This document shows, piece by piece, positions 15,557-24,753 of a DNA stretch of 63,651 nucleotides (positions within the stretch are counted from its first letter, which is position 1; every line of letters starts with the position of its first letter). The notes under the pieces are model-generated. The model did not search any database and was not told where the DNA came from. It saw nothing but the letters and a program-made list of their open reading frames with translations. This DNA comes from Flavobacteriaceae bacterium NBU2977. GTDB taxonomy: Bacteria > Bacteroidota > Bacteroidia > Flavobacteriales > Flavobacteriaceae. The stretch lies in the NCBI GenBank assembly GCA_019931105.1, contig JAIOUW010000007.1:1-63651 (forward strand). The letters are read 5' to 3'. A program made the translations under genes and the position numbers.

Positions 15557-16867
15557 TTACCTCAAATTTGCCGAGGCAGCCTCTGCCAAAGATCCAGCCG
15601 ATTGCACCGACTGTTCGGCATATATGTTTTCGATAATCTTTTGAAGGTCCGGAATTACCGTACTTGCCAATCTAGAATTGCTGTTCATAAGCACGCAAAT
15701 TCCGAAATCATGGTCTGGATAAATTGCGATTTCGTTTCTAAAATTGTTTACACTTCCGCCATGATGCCACATGGTGATTTGATTCTGTGCAGTTTCATCT
15801 TCGAATTTGTGAATGCGCCATCCATAGGCATAATGTGACGAAACATGGCCCGGCCATCGTTTGTAATACTTACGGCCAATATTGATCTCTACCTGAGGTG
15901 TAAATGCCTCCGAAATAACATTTTTGTCCATTACTTCAGGGTTGTGACCAAGCAAAAACCGCATCCATTTGGCCATATCCAAAGCACTTGCATTGATACC
16001 TCCGGCGGCCACGGCATTGTCATAATGGTCTGTAAGTCTTTTTGGTTGCCAGCCCGTTCTTCGTCTTGAGTGTGGGGTGGCGATGTTTTTATATTTTACC
16101 AAAGTTGGGTAACTGGTATTGGCCGTATGCATGCCCAACGGTTCAAAAAACCGCTGCTTCAACAAAGCCCCGATCTCTTTGCCCGTGACTTTTTTCATGA
16201 TTTCGCTCGAGAGCGCGAACATTGCATTCTGATAACTATACATTTTACCGGGCTCACTGATCGGTTTTACCTCATTGAAACGACCCGCGATTTTCCCCAT
16301 TGGCAATCCGGCTTCCACAAGATTCGTAAAACTATGATAAGGTGTTCCCGAAGTGTGCGATAATATATGGCCCAACTGAACCTTGTCAGTGTTCTTTCTA
16401 TCGCCCAAACGAAATTGTGGCAAGTAATCACTGACCTTGTCATTCCAATTTAATTTATCCTCTTCTATCAGATTCGCCGCCAATACCCCGGTGAACCCTT
16501 TTGACAAAGAACCCAATCGAAAGATGGTTTTGCCATCAACCTTATCTCGGCCATTGATATTTCTTTTACCGAAACCTTCTGAAAGTAAGATAGAATCACC
16601 GTTTACAATACTTACCCCTACCCCAATGATATCACCAGATTTCAGCGCATTTTCAAAATAAGCGGTAACGGCTTTTCGCAGTTCGACTTTTCTTTTCTCG
16701 AATACTCTTTCGTGCTCTGCGACCATCGCCCTTTTTTTTGCTTTAAAGGTCTCGGTCTTTGAATCTGCATCGTTGGTAGAATTAGATCTGGTAGCGCTCG
16801 ATGTCATCAAAACAACAAGAAGCAATAACATGAGTACCGATCCAAGTACTATTTTAAAACGGTTCAT
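15557..16867 (-). CDS. Serine hydrolase, beta-lactamase class C fold, membrane-anchored
   Basis: A 436-residue protein with an N-terminal hydrophobic segment (residues 6-22) and a charged linker, then the class C beta-lactamase/esterase domain: nucleophile motif SLSK at Ser120-Lys123, YQN at about 212, and HHGGS as third motif at about 375. All catalytic motifs are intact. It likely acts in the periplasm, on D-amino acid peptides or esters. It is the second enzyme of this fold in the window (first at 5715), but the two are only distantly similar. A minus-strand -7 motif lies at 16918-16925. Confidence 0.8.
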   Translation of the reverse strand: MNRFKIVLGSVLMLLLLVVLMTSSATRSNSTNDADSKTETFKAKKRAMVAEHERVFEKRKVELRKAVTAYFENALKSGDIIGVGVSIVNGDSILLSEGFGKRNINGRDKVDGKTIFRLGSLSKGFTGVLAANLIEEDKLNWNDKVSDYLPQFRLGDRKNTDKVQLGHILSHTSGTPYHSFTNLVEAGLPMGKIAGRFNEVKPISEPGKMYSYQNAMFALSSEIMKKVTGKEIGALLKQRFFEPLGMHTANTSYPTLVKYKNIATPHSRRRTGWQPKRLTDHYDNAVAAGGINASALDMAKWMRFLLGHNPEVMDKNVISEAFTPQVEINIGRKYYKRWPGHVSSHYAYGWRIHKFEDETAQNQITMWHHGGSVNNFRNEIAIYPDHDFGICVLMNSNSRLASTVIPDLQKIIENIYAEQSVQSAGSLAEAASANLR

Positions 16868-16917
16868 AGGTCAGGTAGGTTTGGTAAATCGGGCATATGA
16901 TATCGTTCGATACAAGA

Positions 16918-16925
16918 CAAAAATA
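16918..16925 (-). promoter_or_regulatory. Bacteroidota -7 element for the serine hydrolase
   Basis: TATTTTTG on the minus strand matches TAnnTTTG, giving a start near 16911 and a leader of about 44 bases. Confidence 0.45.
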
Positions 16926-17078
16926 TCATATACTTAGACAAACGCCTGATTTTTTATAATATTTCATTAATTTTTGGTCCCAAAGCCCATGTATTTTTAG
17001 AAGATCAAAGTTTGTAGTAATTATTTTGTTTCTAAAAAAGGAAATAAGATTGTTGGCAATATAATTAAACACTGATTC

Positions 17079-18134
17079 ATGTATACACAAAAAATATATT
17101 CTGCGCGTCAATTGGCGCAATGGACTAGATACGAGACAATGGTTTTTACAGCGATTATAACCGTTTGGGTCGCTATATTTTATTTCTTGGACTTGAAATG
17201 GTTCAAGATACCTTGGACACCTCTTGCATTGATCGGTACGGCAGTGGCCTTTGTAATAGGATTTCAGAACAATTCTGCCTACGGCAGAATTTGGGAAGCC
17301 CGAAAAATCTGGGGTGGTATTGTTAACACTTCGCGTACTTTTGGAATGTTCGTTCAAGATATGTTGACCAATGAACATGCAAAAAAACCGGTTGCCGAGG
17401 CAGAACTTCTTTTAGAAATCAAAACGTTGACCTACAGACACATCGCCTGGATGACCGCCCTGCGCCATGCCATGCGGGCACCAAAGTCTTGGGAAACCAC
17501 TTCAAACCATAGAACGAACAGGGAGTGGGGCATGCTTCCGCCCGAGATGGAGTCAACCTTGGAAGAAGATATGAAGCCCTACATTTCAAAAAATGAACTG
17601 AAGAAAATAATGGGCAAAGACAACAAGCAGACGGCATTACTTTATGAACAGTCACATCACCTGAGAAAACTCAAGGAAAGAGGTATGATCTGGGAATTTT
17701 CCTTTCTGGAATTGGAAGCTATTCTCCAAGAATTATTTACGCTCCAAGGCCAGAGCGAGCGCATTAAGAATTTTCCCTATCCGAGACAATACGCCACCCT
17801 TAATCATTTTTTTATGTGGGTTTTTGTATTGTTGCTTCCTCTGGCATTGGTGCCTCAGTTCGCGGAAATAGGTGCAGCTCTTGAAAGTAGCCCAGCCTGG
17901 GTCAAAGACCTGTTTGTCTGGTTCAGTATTCCGTTTTACGTTATTGTCGCGTGGATTTTCCATACTATGGAACGCATTGGAAGAACCGGGGAGAATCCGT
18001 TTGAAGGCACATCGAATGATGTTCCCATATCGACCATTGCAAGGGGAATCGAAATTGACCTTCGCCAAAATCTTGGTGAGCCCGACGATGAGATACCCAA
18101 ACAGTTTCCGGCAAAAAGAAATACCCAATTTTAA
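17079..18134 (+). CDS. Bestrophin family anion channel protein
   Basis: A 351-residue membrane protein of the bestrophin/RFP-TM (YneE) type. Two N-terminal helices (about 20-37 and 45-62) lead into the signature FQNNSAYGRIWEARKIWGG (about 63-81) where pore-lining residues lie, followed by a long helical cytoplasmic part and two C-terminal helices (about 242-262 and 280-300). It closes with PFEGTSNDVPISTIARGIEI, a family motif. Bacterial members form pentameric ion channels. The next gene starts six bases after the stop, so the pair is co-transcribed. Confidence 0.85.
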   Translation: MYTQKIYSARQLAQWTRYETMVFTAIITVWVAIFYFLDLKWFKIPWTPLALIGTAVAFVIGFQNNSAYGRIWEARKIWGGIVNTSRTFGMFVQDMLTNEHAKKPVAEAELLLEIKTLTYRHIAWMTALRHAMRAPKSWETTSNHRTNREWGMLPPEMESTLEEDMKPYISKNELKKIMGKDNKQTALLYEQSHHLRKLKERGMIWEFSFLELEAILQELFTLQGQSERIKNFPYPRQYATLNHFFMWVFVLLLPLALVPQFAEIGAALESSPAWVKDLFVWFSIPFYVIVAWIFHTMERIGRTGENPFEGTSNDVPISTIARGIEIDLRQNLGEPDDEIPKQFPAKRNTQF

Positions 18135-18140
18135 AAGTAC

Positions 18141-18491
18141 ATGCCAAAAGTCGAGTACAGGGTCTACGTTATCGAACTTTCGAAACGGGTATTTTCAGAG
18201 CATCGCAAGTTTCGCGAGGCCAATCTTCAATTTAATGGGGTTCTCGAATGCTTGTACGTAGGTATGACCAGTAAAACGCCAAAGGAACGTTTTGAGCAGC
18301 ACAAAAAAGGCATCCTTAGCAAAAAAGGGCACAACCTTTCTTCAAGTATCGTAAAAAAATATGGCAGTTATCTTAGACCGAGCCTATATAATCATATAGG
18401 CCCAATGGTCACGCGATCAGAAGCCTTAAAAATGGAAAAGCAGCTTGCCCTTGAACTTAGAAGAAAAAGATATGCCGTATGGTTCAATTAG
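18141..18491 (+). CDS. GIY-YIG-like small protein
   Basis: A 116-residue protein: VYVIELS near the start and CLYVGMTSKTPKERFEQHKKG at about 36-56 correspond to the two halves of a GIY-YIG nuclease core (YVI for GIY, YVGMT for YIG), with Arg and His in the first helix. The C-terminus ALKMEKQLALELRRKRYAVW supplies the usual Glu. It is a free-standing domain of unknown target. Its coupling to bestrophin has no obvious explanation. Confidence 0.65.
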   Translation: MPKVEYRVYVIELSKRVFSEHRKFREANLQFNGVLECLYVGMTSKTPKERFEQHKKGILSKKGHNLSSSIVKKYGSYLRPSLYNHIGPMVTRSEALKMEKQLALELRRKRYAVWFN

Positions 18492-18533
18492 AACACGAAA
18501 GGAGTAAAAACTAAGGCTACTACCCTACCCCTA

Positions 18534-21386
18534 TTATTTCGATAGATACATTTTTCTTCTATGGTACAGTTCATAAAATTGATCATCTTTCAAACTATCG
18601 ATAAACAAAATACTTTCCCCCGTACTCTTCATTTCAGGCCCTAAGTTCTTGTTAACGTTCGGAAATTTATTGAACGAAAAAACGGGTTGTTTGATAGCAA
18701 AGCCTTCCAATTCAGGTTTAAAAACAAAGTCCTTTATCTTTTTTTCTCCCAACATGACCTTGGTGGCGTAGTTGACATAAGGTTCTTTGTATGCTTTCGC
18801 AATGAAAGGCACCGTACGCGATGCACGTGGGTTAGCCTCTATGATGTAAACCATATCGTCCTTTATCGCAAACTGTATGTTAATGAGCCCAACAGTGTTC
18901 AGGGCCAAGGCAATTTTCTTGGTGTGATCCTTGATTTGCTGCATTACGAATTCCCCAAGATTAAAAGGAGGCAATGTCGCGTTCGAGTCACCGGAATGGA
19001 TTCCACAGGGTTCGATGTGTTCCATGATACCGATTATATAAATATCTTCCCCGTCACAAATGGCATCGGCCTCAGCTTCTATGGCACCATCAAGATAATG
19101 GTCCAACAAAAGTTTATTGTTCGGTATTTTTCGCAGCAGATCCACGACATGCTCTTCTAGTTCTTCTTTGTTAATGACTATTTTCATTCCCTGCCCTCCC
19201 AGAACATAAGAAGGTCTAACCAACAACGGGAATTTGAGTTCGTCGGCCAATGCCAAGGCCTCATCGGCAGTTTCAGCAACTCCGAATTGCGGAAACGGAA
19301 TATCATTTTCTTTTAAGAGTTCTGAAAAACTTCCCCTATCCTCGGCCAAATCGAGTGCTTCGTAACTCGTACCGATTATCTTAATTCCGTATTTAGATAA
19401 TTTTTCGGCCAATTTTAGAGCGGTCTGACCCCCTAACTGAACAATTACCCCTTCAGGTTTTTCATGACGGATGATATCATAAATGTGTTCCCAAAAAACA
19501 GGTTCAAAGTAGAGCTTATCTGCGGTATCAAAGTCGGTCGAAACGGTTTCAGGATTACAATTGATCATAATGGTCTCATAACCACATTCAGCAGCGGCAA
19601 GTACCCCATGCACACAACAGTAATCAAATTCAATGCCCTGACCGATACGATTGGGGCCCGACCCAAGAACCACGACTTTCTTCCTATCGGTCACAGTACT
19701 GTCATTCTCCACGTAGCGTTCCCCAACGGAAGTTTCGATTTCGGCTTCAAAAGTAGAGTAGTAATATGGAGTCATCGCCTTAAACTCGGCGGCACAGGTA
19801 TCAACCAATTTGTAGACCCTGTTGATATTCATTTCTGTACGCTTATTGTAAACCTCGCTCTCGTAGCAATCAAGCATATGGGCAATCTGGCGATCGGCAA
19901 AACCTTTCTGCTTCGCTTCAAGAAGCAATTCTCGGGAAATACTTCCTATGGCATATTTCGAAATTTCCTTTTCAAGATTATATAGTTCCTCATATTGCTT
20001 TAAGAACCACATATCGATTTTGGTAATTTCGTGGATCCTGCTTAAGGGAATGCCCAGTTGAATGGCGTCGTAGATTACGAAAACCCTATCCCAACTTGGC
20101 ACGGTGAGTTTACCGATAATCTGATCATAATCAGTGTACCCTTTGCCGTCGGCCCCTAGTCCGTTTCTCTTGATTTCCAATGATTGGGTGGCCTTGTGCA
20201 AGGCTTCCTGAAAAGAGCGACCAATACCCATAACCTCACCAACGGCCTTCATTTGCAATCCCAAGGTACGGTCCGAACCTTCGAACTTGTCGAAATTCCA
20301 ACGTGGAATTTTTACGATAACGTAATCCAAAGTCGGTTCAAAAAGCGCTGAAGTAGACTTTGTTATTTGATTGTCAAGTTCATCAAGATGATAGCCAATG
20401 GCCAGTTTGGCCGCTATCTTCGCAATTGGATATCCGGTAGCTTTGGAAGCCAAGGCCGAAGATCTCGATACCCGTGGATTGATCTCGATGGCAATTATCT
20501 TCTCCTCATCATCAGGACTTACGGCAAACTGCACATTACATCCTCCGGCAAAATCACCGATGCTACGCATCATATGAATGGCCATGTCACGCATTCTCTG
20601 AAAAGTGCGGTCGCTAAGGGTCATTGCTGGGGCAACCGTAATCGAATCTCCTGTATGGATGCCCATAGGATCCATATTCTCGATGGTACAGATAATGACT
20701 ACATTGTCGTTTTTGTCACGGAGCAGCTCAAGTTCATATTCCTTCCATCCCATAAGTGCCTTATCGATCATGACCTCATGAATCGGGGAAACTTCCAAAC
20801 CGCGGCTGAGAAGTTCGTCAAAGTCCTTAGGGTCATATACGATCGAGGCTCCAGCACCTCCAAGCGTATAAGAAGCCCGTATTACCAATGGAAAGCCAAA
20901 CTCCTGGGCAATTTCCTTGCCTTTTAAAAAGGAGGTCGCAGTTGCTTGGGGCGCCATTCCAATACCGATCTTCAACATCAATTCACGGAATTTCTCACGA
21001 TCCTCGGTTATGTTGATGGCATCGATATCGACTCCGATGATCTCTACATCGAAATCGGCCCAAATTCCTTTTTCATCGGCTTCGATACATAAATTGAGAG
21101 CAGTTTGTCCACCCATTGTGGGCAAAACGGCATCAATCTGCGGGTGCGCCTTGAGAATTTCTACAATCGATTTTGTGGTCAAGGGCTTGAGGTAGATATG
21201 ATCGGCCATCACCGGGTCGGTCATAATTGTGGCCGGATTGCTGTTTATCAACACCGTTTCGATACCATCTTCCTTTAAACTTCTTAATGCCTGTGACCCC
21301 GAATAATCGAACTCACAAGCCTGACCAATGATTATGGGACCTGACCCAATGATTAAAATCGATTTTAAATCCTTTCTTTTTGGCAT
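18534..21386 (-). CDS. carB: Carbamoyl-phosphate synthase large subunit
   Basis: A 950-residue enzyme making carbamoyl phosphate from bicarbonate, ammonia (from CarA) and two ATP, for pyrimidines and arginine. Both halves are visible: pre-ATP-grasp GSGPIIIGQACEFDYSG (about 14-30) and its repeat GSGPNRIGQGIEFDYCC (about 570-587), with ATP-grasp loops RASYTLGGAGASIV and RPSYVLGGQGMKIV and metal-binding EINPRVSRSSALAS and EANPRASRTVPFIA. The chain ends shortly after the second ATP-grasp domain, so the roughly 120-residue C-terminal allosteric (MGS-like) domain of the 1,073-residue enterobacterial enzyme is missing. I recall this shorter form from Bacteroidota. It lies downstream of rpmH, separated by a terminator. 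Confidence 0.95.
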   Translation of the reverse strand: MPKRKDLKSILIIGSGPIIIGQACEFDYSGSQALRSLKEDGIETVLINSNPATIMTDPVMADHIYLKPLTTKSIVEILKAHPQIDAVLPTMGGQTALNLCIEADEKGIWADFDVEIIGVDIDAINITEDREKFRELMLKIGIGMAPQATATSFLKGKEIAQEFGFPLVIRASYTLGGAGASIVYDPKDFDELLSRGLEVSPIHEVMIDKALMGWKEYELELLRDKNDNVVIICTIENMDPMGIHTGDSITVAPAMTLSDRTFQRMRDMAIHMMRSIGDFAGGCNVQFAVSPDDEEKIIAIEINPRVSRSSALASKATGYPIAKIAAKLAIGYHLDELDNQITKSTSALFEPTLDYVIVKIPRWNFDKFEGSDRTLGLQMKAVGEVMGIGRSFQEALHKATQSLEIKRNGLGADGKGYTDYDQIIGKLTVPSWDRVFVIYDAIQLGIPLSRIHEITKIDMWFLKQYEELYNLEKEISKYAIGSISRELLLEAKQKGFADRQIAHMLDCYESEVYNKRTEMNINRVYKLVDTCAAEFKAMTPYYYSTFEAEIETSVGERYVENDSTVTDRKKVVVLGSGPNRIGQGIEFDYCCVHGVLAAAECGYETIMINCNPETVSTDFDTADKLYFEPVFWEHIYDIIRHEKPEGVIVQLGGQTALKLAEKLSKYGIKIIGTSYEALDLAEDRGSFSELLKENDIPFPQFGVAETADEALALADELKFPLLVRPSYVLGGQGMKIVINKEELEEHVVDLLRKIPNNKLLLDHYLDGAIEAEADAICDGEDIYIIGIMEHIEPCGIHSGDSNATLPPFNLGEFVMQQIKDHTKKIALALNTVGLINIQFAIKDDMVYIIEANPRASRTVPFIAKAYKEPYVNYATKVMLGEKKIKDFVFKPELEGFAIKQPVFSFNKFPNVNKNLGPEMKSTGESILFIDSLKDDQFYELYHRRKMYLSK

Positions 21387-21442
21387 ATTTTATTCTCGTA
21401 TTTTTTCCTTAAACTTGATGAACATTGTAACCTGTGACAAAA

Positions 21443-21478
21443 ACAAAAAAAAGGTGCTACTATCAAAGTAACACCTTA
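21443..21478 (-). terminator. Intrinsic terminator after rpmH
   Basis: On the minus strand AAGGTGTTACT pairs with AGTAGCACCTT (one mismatch) around a short loop, followed by a T-rich run. It separates rpmH from carB, so carB probably has its own promoter or depends on read-through. Confidence 0.75.
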
Positions 21479-21502
21479 AATATTTTAGAGAATGTCGGGT
21501 CA

Positions 21503-21670
21503 TTATTTTTTATGTCTCGGCTCAGAAGATACAGTTAGTTTTTTTCTTCCCTTTGCTCTTCTTCTTGCAAGAACCTTTCTTCCGTTTACGGTAGCCATGC
21601 GCTCCCTAAAACCATGCTTGTTTCTTCTCTTGCGCTTTGAGGGCTGGTATGTTCTTTTTTGTCCGGGCAT
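21503..21670 (-). CDS. rpmH: 50S ribosomal protein L34
   Basis: A 55-residue basic protein ([20 protein letters not shown], ending VSSEPRHKK), the full L34 sequence of the large ribosomal subunit. A longer in-frame reading to 21757 is rejected because it adds 29 residues unrelated to L34 and covers the promoter. In this phylum rpmH is typically next to carB, as here. Confidence 0.95.
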   Translation of the reverse strand: MPGQKRTYQPSKRKRRNKHGFRERMATVNGRKVLARRRAKGRKKLTVSSEPRHKK

Positions 21671-21727
21671 TTTATAATCCTTTTCTTTAATTTGCAATGA
21701 TACGGGGTAATCCGTAAAATCTGGGCG

Positions 21728-21735
21728 CAAATATA
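21728..21735 (-). promoter_or_regulatory. rpmH promoter -7 element
   Basis: TATATTTG on the minus strand, giving a leader of about 50 bases before the rpmH start at 21670. Confidence 0.55.
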
Positions 21736-21813
21736 CAAAGAGTTTTTGCTCTTGCAAATGTATTTAAAAAATATTTCCGGAGACCGTGTATACATACAAT
21801 AACACGTTTTTAT

Positions 21814-21821
21814 TACTTTTG
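21814..21821 (+). promoter_or_regulatory. -7 element for the DUF6263 gene
   Basis: TACTTTTG matches TAnnTTTG. The start near 21828 leaves a 30-base leader before ATG 21858 and excludes the in-frame ATG at 21786. Confidence 0.5.
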
Positions 21822-21857
21822 CCCAAGTTGATTTACACCGTCAAAAACCCCCGTAAT

Positions 21858-22742
21858 ATGAGACAATTGGCACTTATTTTTTTTATTGTTTGCAATTTTA
21901 GCTTGCTAAATGCACAGACAAAGTTGCAATATGATTTGAAAAAAGATGATGTTTTTGTCATCAAACAACGGGCAGAACAACTGATTGTTCAAGAATTGGA
22001 TGGGGTCACGCATGAAATAACTAATAAAATCGATGGCGTGCTTGAATTTAGCGTAGTCGGCGAAGTCGATGACAATTATCAAATATCGTTGACGTTCAAG
22101 GACTTGAACCTGCAAATGGCATCAAGTCTCCAAGGGCAATTGATGGATGTCAAGGCAAAAGAGGTTGTAGAAGGTGATATGCAGTCACAAATCTTCAATA
22201 GTTTGCTTGAAACCCCCGTATCGATCATATTGGCCAAGACCGGCGATATTCTCGAGGTTAAAGGAGGGGATAGTCTGGTAAACAAGATGGCCAGGGCCTC
22301 TGGCATCGAAGACGAATTTTCACTCAATATGATGAAATCGAACCTAAAAAAGGAATTCGGTTCAGAGGCACTGTCGAACAACTACAAACAGATGACATAT
22401 ATTTATTCAACTCAAGAGATAGATACTGGAAGTACATGGGAAAATCAATATAGCGGAAAGCTTGAAGCTAAAAATAAATGGGTTTTGGACTCAATGAACG
22501 ATACCATTGTACGAATAAATGGAACTGCGAACGTGACAATGAACGTAGAGGAGGCCGTTGCAACGATGAAACTTAACGGCACCCAAGAAACCGCTATTAC
22601 CGCCGATCGTAAATCAGGTTTTATTCAAAAAATGACGGTAACAGGTTTGTCTAAAGGAACATCGGTGATGTCGCAAATGGGCGATACCGAGATTCCGACC
22701 ACCATTAAATCAACAATTACCTACGAATTAATCAAAGAATAA
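21858..22742 (+). CDS. DUF6263 family exported protein
   Basis: A 294-residue protein with signal peptide (MRQLALIFFIVCNFSLLNAQ) followed by a repetitive beta-rich domain: LQYDLKKDDVFVIKQRAEQ, LEFSVVGEVDDNYQISLTFK, and a second similar unit near SGKLEAKNKWVLDS. This matches DUF6263, periplasmic proteins of unknown role. Two bases separate it from the next gene, so they form an operon. Confidence 0.75.
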   Translation: MRQLALIFFIVCNFSLLNAQTKLQYDLKKDDVFVIKQRAEQLIVQELDGVTHEITNKIDGVLEFSVVGEVDDNYQISLTFKDLNLQMASSLQGQLMDVKAKEVVEGDMQSQIFNSLLETPVSIILAKTGDILEVKGGDSLVNKMARASGIEDEFSLNMMKSNLKKEFGSEALSNNYKQMTYIYSTQEIDTGSTWENQYSGKLEAKNKWVLDSMNDTIVRINGTANVTMNVEEAVATMKLNGTQETAITADRKSGFIQKMTVTGLSKGTSVMSQMGDTEIPTTIKSTITYELIKE

Positions 22743-22744
22743 TT

Positions 22745-23260
22745 ATGTTCAACAAAAACATTAAGCTAATCATTGCCGGTCTTATCATCTTCTATGCAGG
22801 ATATCAAATCGTGGAAGGGAATATCGGCAACGGTATCGCGCTTATCTTGCTCTCACTGATATTTATTTTCCTATATTTTAGAAATGAAATGATCTTGTTG
22901 GCCTTTCTTCGGATGCGGAAACAAGATATGGAAGGCACGCAGAAATGGCTCGATAAAATCAAGAACCCTGAAGCGGCCCTGGTTACCAAGCAACAAGGAT
23001 ACTATAACTACCTGCACGGCATACTCCATTCACAAAAAAACCTTACCCAGGCCGAAAAGTATTTTAAAAAAGCCCTGAAACTAGGGTTGACCATGGACTA
23101 TGATATCGCCATGGCCAAATTAAGCTTGGCGGGCATCGCCATGCAGAAACGCAGAAAGCGCGAGGCTACCACGCTCTTGAACGAAGCGAAAAAGTTGGAC
23201 AAGAACAACATGTTGACCGAACAAATAAAGATGATGCAACAACAGATGAAGAAAATCTAA
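22745..23260 (+). CDS. Membrane protein with TPR-like domain
   Basis: A 171-residue protein with two N-terminal membrane helices (about 7-23 and 28-47) and a helical C-terminal part with tetratricopeptide-like pairs (YYNYLHGILHSQKNLTQAEK, YFKKALKLGL, AKLSLAGIAMQKRRKREA). It is probably a scaffold on the inner membrane. It follows the DUF6263 gene with a gap of two bases, so the two proteins may work together. The next gene is convergent. Confidence 0.7.
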   Translation: MFNKNIKLIIAGLIIFYAGYQIVEGNIGNGIALILLSLIFIFLYFRNEMILLAFLRMRKQDMEGTQKWLDKIKNPEAALVTKQQGYYNYLHGILHSQKNLTQAEKYFKKALKLGLTMDYDIAMAKLSLAGIAMQKRRKREATTLLNEAKKLDKNNMLTEQIKMMQQQMKKI

Positions 23261-23289
23261 GAAAGTTGAACAGAGGTGCCCGATTTGCA

Positions 23290-24753
23290 TTATAGCAAGG
23301 GCGCCAAAAGCCGGGCGAACGATTCTTGAAGTTTTCTAACAATACTCCTTTCCACCCATCGCTCGTACTCGATTTCTTCACACTCCTCAAGATCTTTCTC
23401 GAATATACGTTTCATTTGCCTATTGACTTCCTTATCATAAATAAGCGCATTGATCTCGAAATTCAGGGCAAAGCTTCGATAGTCCATATTGGCCGTACCG
23501 ATACTCGAAAAAACATCATCGATGACCAAAGTCTTGGCATGCACGAATCCCTTTTTATAACGGTACATTTGTACCCCAGAATGTTCCAATTCTTCAATAT
23601 AGGAATCGGTCGCGTATTGGGCCGGCCATGAATCGGATACCTTCGGAATAATGATCCTCACATCAACACCGCTGCGTGAAGCGGTTGTGAGCGCGGTCAA
23701 AATTTGGGCGTTCGGCATGAAATAGGGCGAAGAAATGTAAATACACTTTCGCGCCGATGTAATGGCACAGAAAAAAGCTTCCATGATATTGGCCCAATCG
23801 GTATCGGGGCCACTGGCGGCTATCTGCACCGCCGTGGGTGCTTTGGTTTTTGGTTCAGACCTAGGGAACCATACCTCTTCGATTTCAACCTCTTGTTTTG
23901 AAACGAAATTCCAGCTCAGTAAAAAGGCAGCCTGTAATGAACCCGCAGCGCTTCCTTCTATGCGCAAGTGGGTATCGCGCCAAAATCTTTTATTTTTGAG
24001 GGAGTTGTCATACTTTTTGTCCAGGTTGATTCCACCTACATATCCAATGTTGCCATCGATCACCACGATTTTTCGATGATCCCTATAATTGACCTTACTC
24101 GTCGAGTTTGAAAAAAACACCGGCATGAAGGGATAATACCTGACCCCGCTATCACGCAATTTCTTTTTGGTTTTTCTTGAGATGCGGCTACCAACATCGT
24201 CATAAATCAGTCGTACCTGAACCCCTGATTTTGCTTTGGCACACAATCTATCGATGACCAAATTACCTACCTCATCATCGAATAATACGAAGTACTCCAA
24301 ATGTATGTGGTTTTGGGCCTTTTCCAGATCTTCCAACAACCTTTTGAACTTCATCTCGCCATTGATCAGGATCTCGACCTCATTGTCGAAGGTAAGAACT
24401 GCCCGTTGATTGTTCTTCAACAACTTGTATATCTTGAAAACACCATCCCCGAAATCCTCTTCAAAGTCCTCTTTTTCCTCATCGTCAAGATTGAAACTAT
24501 CGCTCCACTTCCTGATCTTATCATTGTCAAGAAAATATTTTTTTTCGAAAATCTTCGACTTGCGGTAATCCTGTCCGAAAAAATAATAGACCAAAAGCCC
24601 TAAAAAAGGGAATACCGCGAGTGCGAAAAGATAAGAAATGGTCTTTACGGGGTTTTTGTTCTTTAATAGGATGTGGACCGAAAAGATAATGACCAGCCCG
24701 TAGTTGATTGCCAACAGCAGCGGCCAAATATTATCTTTTATGTATTGCCACAT
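23290..24753 (-). CDS. cls: Cardiolipin synthase
   Basis: A 487-residue phospholipase D superfamily enzyme that makes cardiolipin from phosphatidylglycerol at the inner membrane. Two N-terminal helices (about 8-28 and 37-58, GLLVYYFFG) are followed by two HKD motifs: HRKIVVIDGNIGYVGG (about 226-241) and HAKTLVIDDVFSSIGTANMD (about 405-424). Length and order match bacterial Cls. Its start codon overlaps the stop of the upstream lytic transglycosylase by one base, so the two envelope genes are co-expressed. Confidence 0.9.
   Translation of the reverse strand: MWQYIKDNIWPLLLAINYGLVIIFSVHILLKNKNPVKTISYLFALAVFPFLGLLVYYFFGQDYRKSKIFEKKYFLDNDKIRKWSDSFNLDDEEKEDFEEDFGDGVFKIYKLLKNNQRAVLTFDNEVEILINGEMKFKRLLEDLEKAQNHIHLEYFVLFDDEVGNLVIDRLCAKAKSGVQVRLIYDDVGSRISRKTKKKLRDSGVRYYPFMPVFFSNSTSKVNYRDHRKIVVIDGNIGYVGGINLDKKYDNSLKNKRFWRDTHLRIEGSAAGSLQAAFLLSWNFVSKQEVEIEEVWFPRSEPKTKAPTAVQIAASGPDTDWANIMEAFFCAITSARKCIYISSPYFMPNAQILTALTTASRSGVDVRIIIPKVSDSWPAQYATDSYIEELEHSGVQMYRYKKGFVHAKTLVIDDVFSSIGTANMDYRSFALNFEINALIYDKEVNRQMKRIFEKDLEECEEIEYERWVERSIVRKLQESFARLLAPLL

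Noticed and set aside
21671-21757. N-terminal extension of rpmH
   Set aside because: L34 proteins begin at the M at 21670; the extension spans the promoter.
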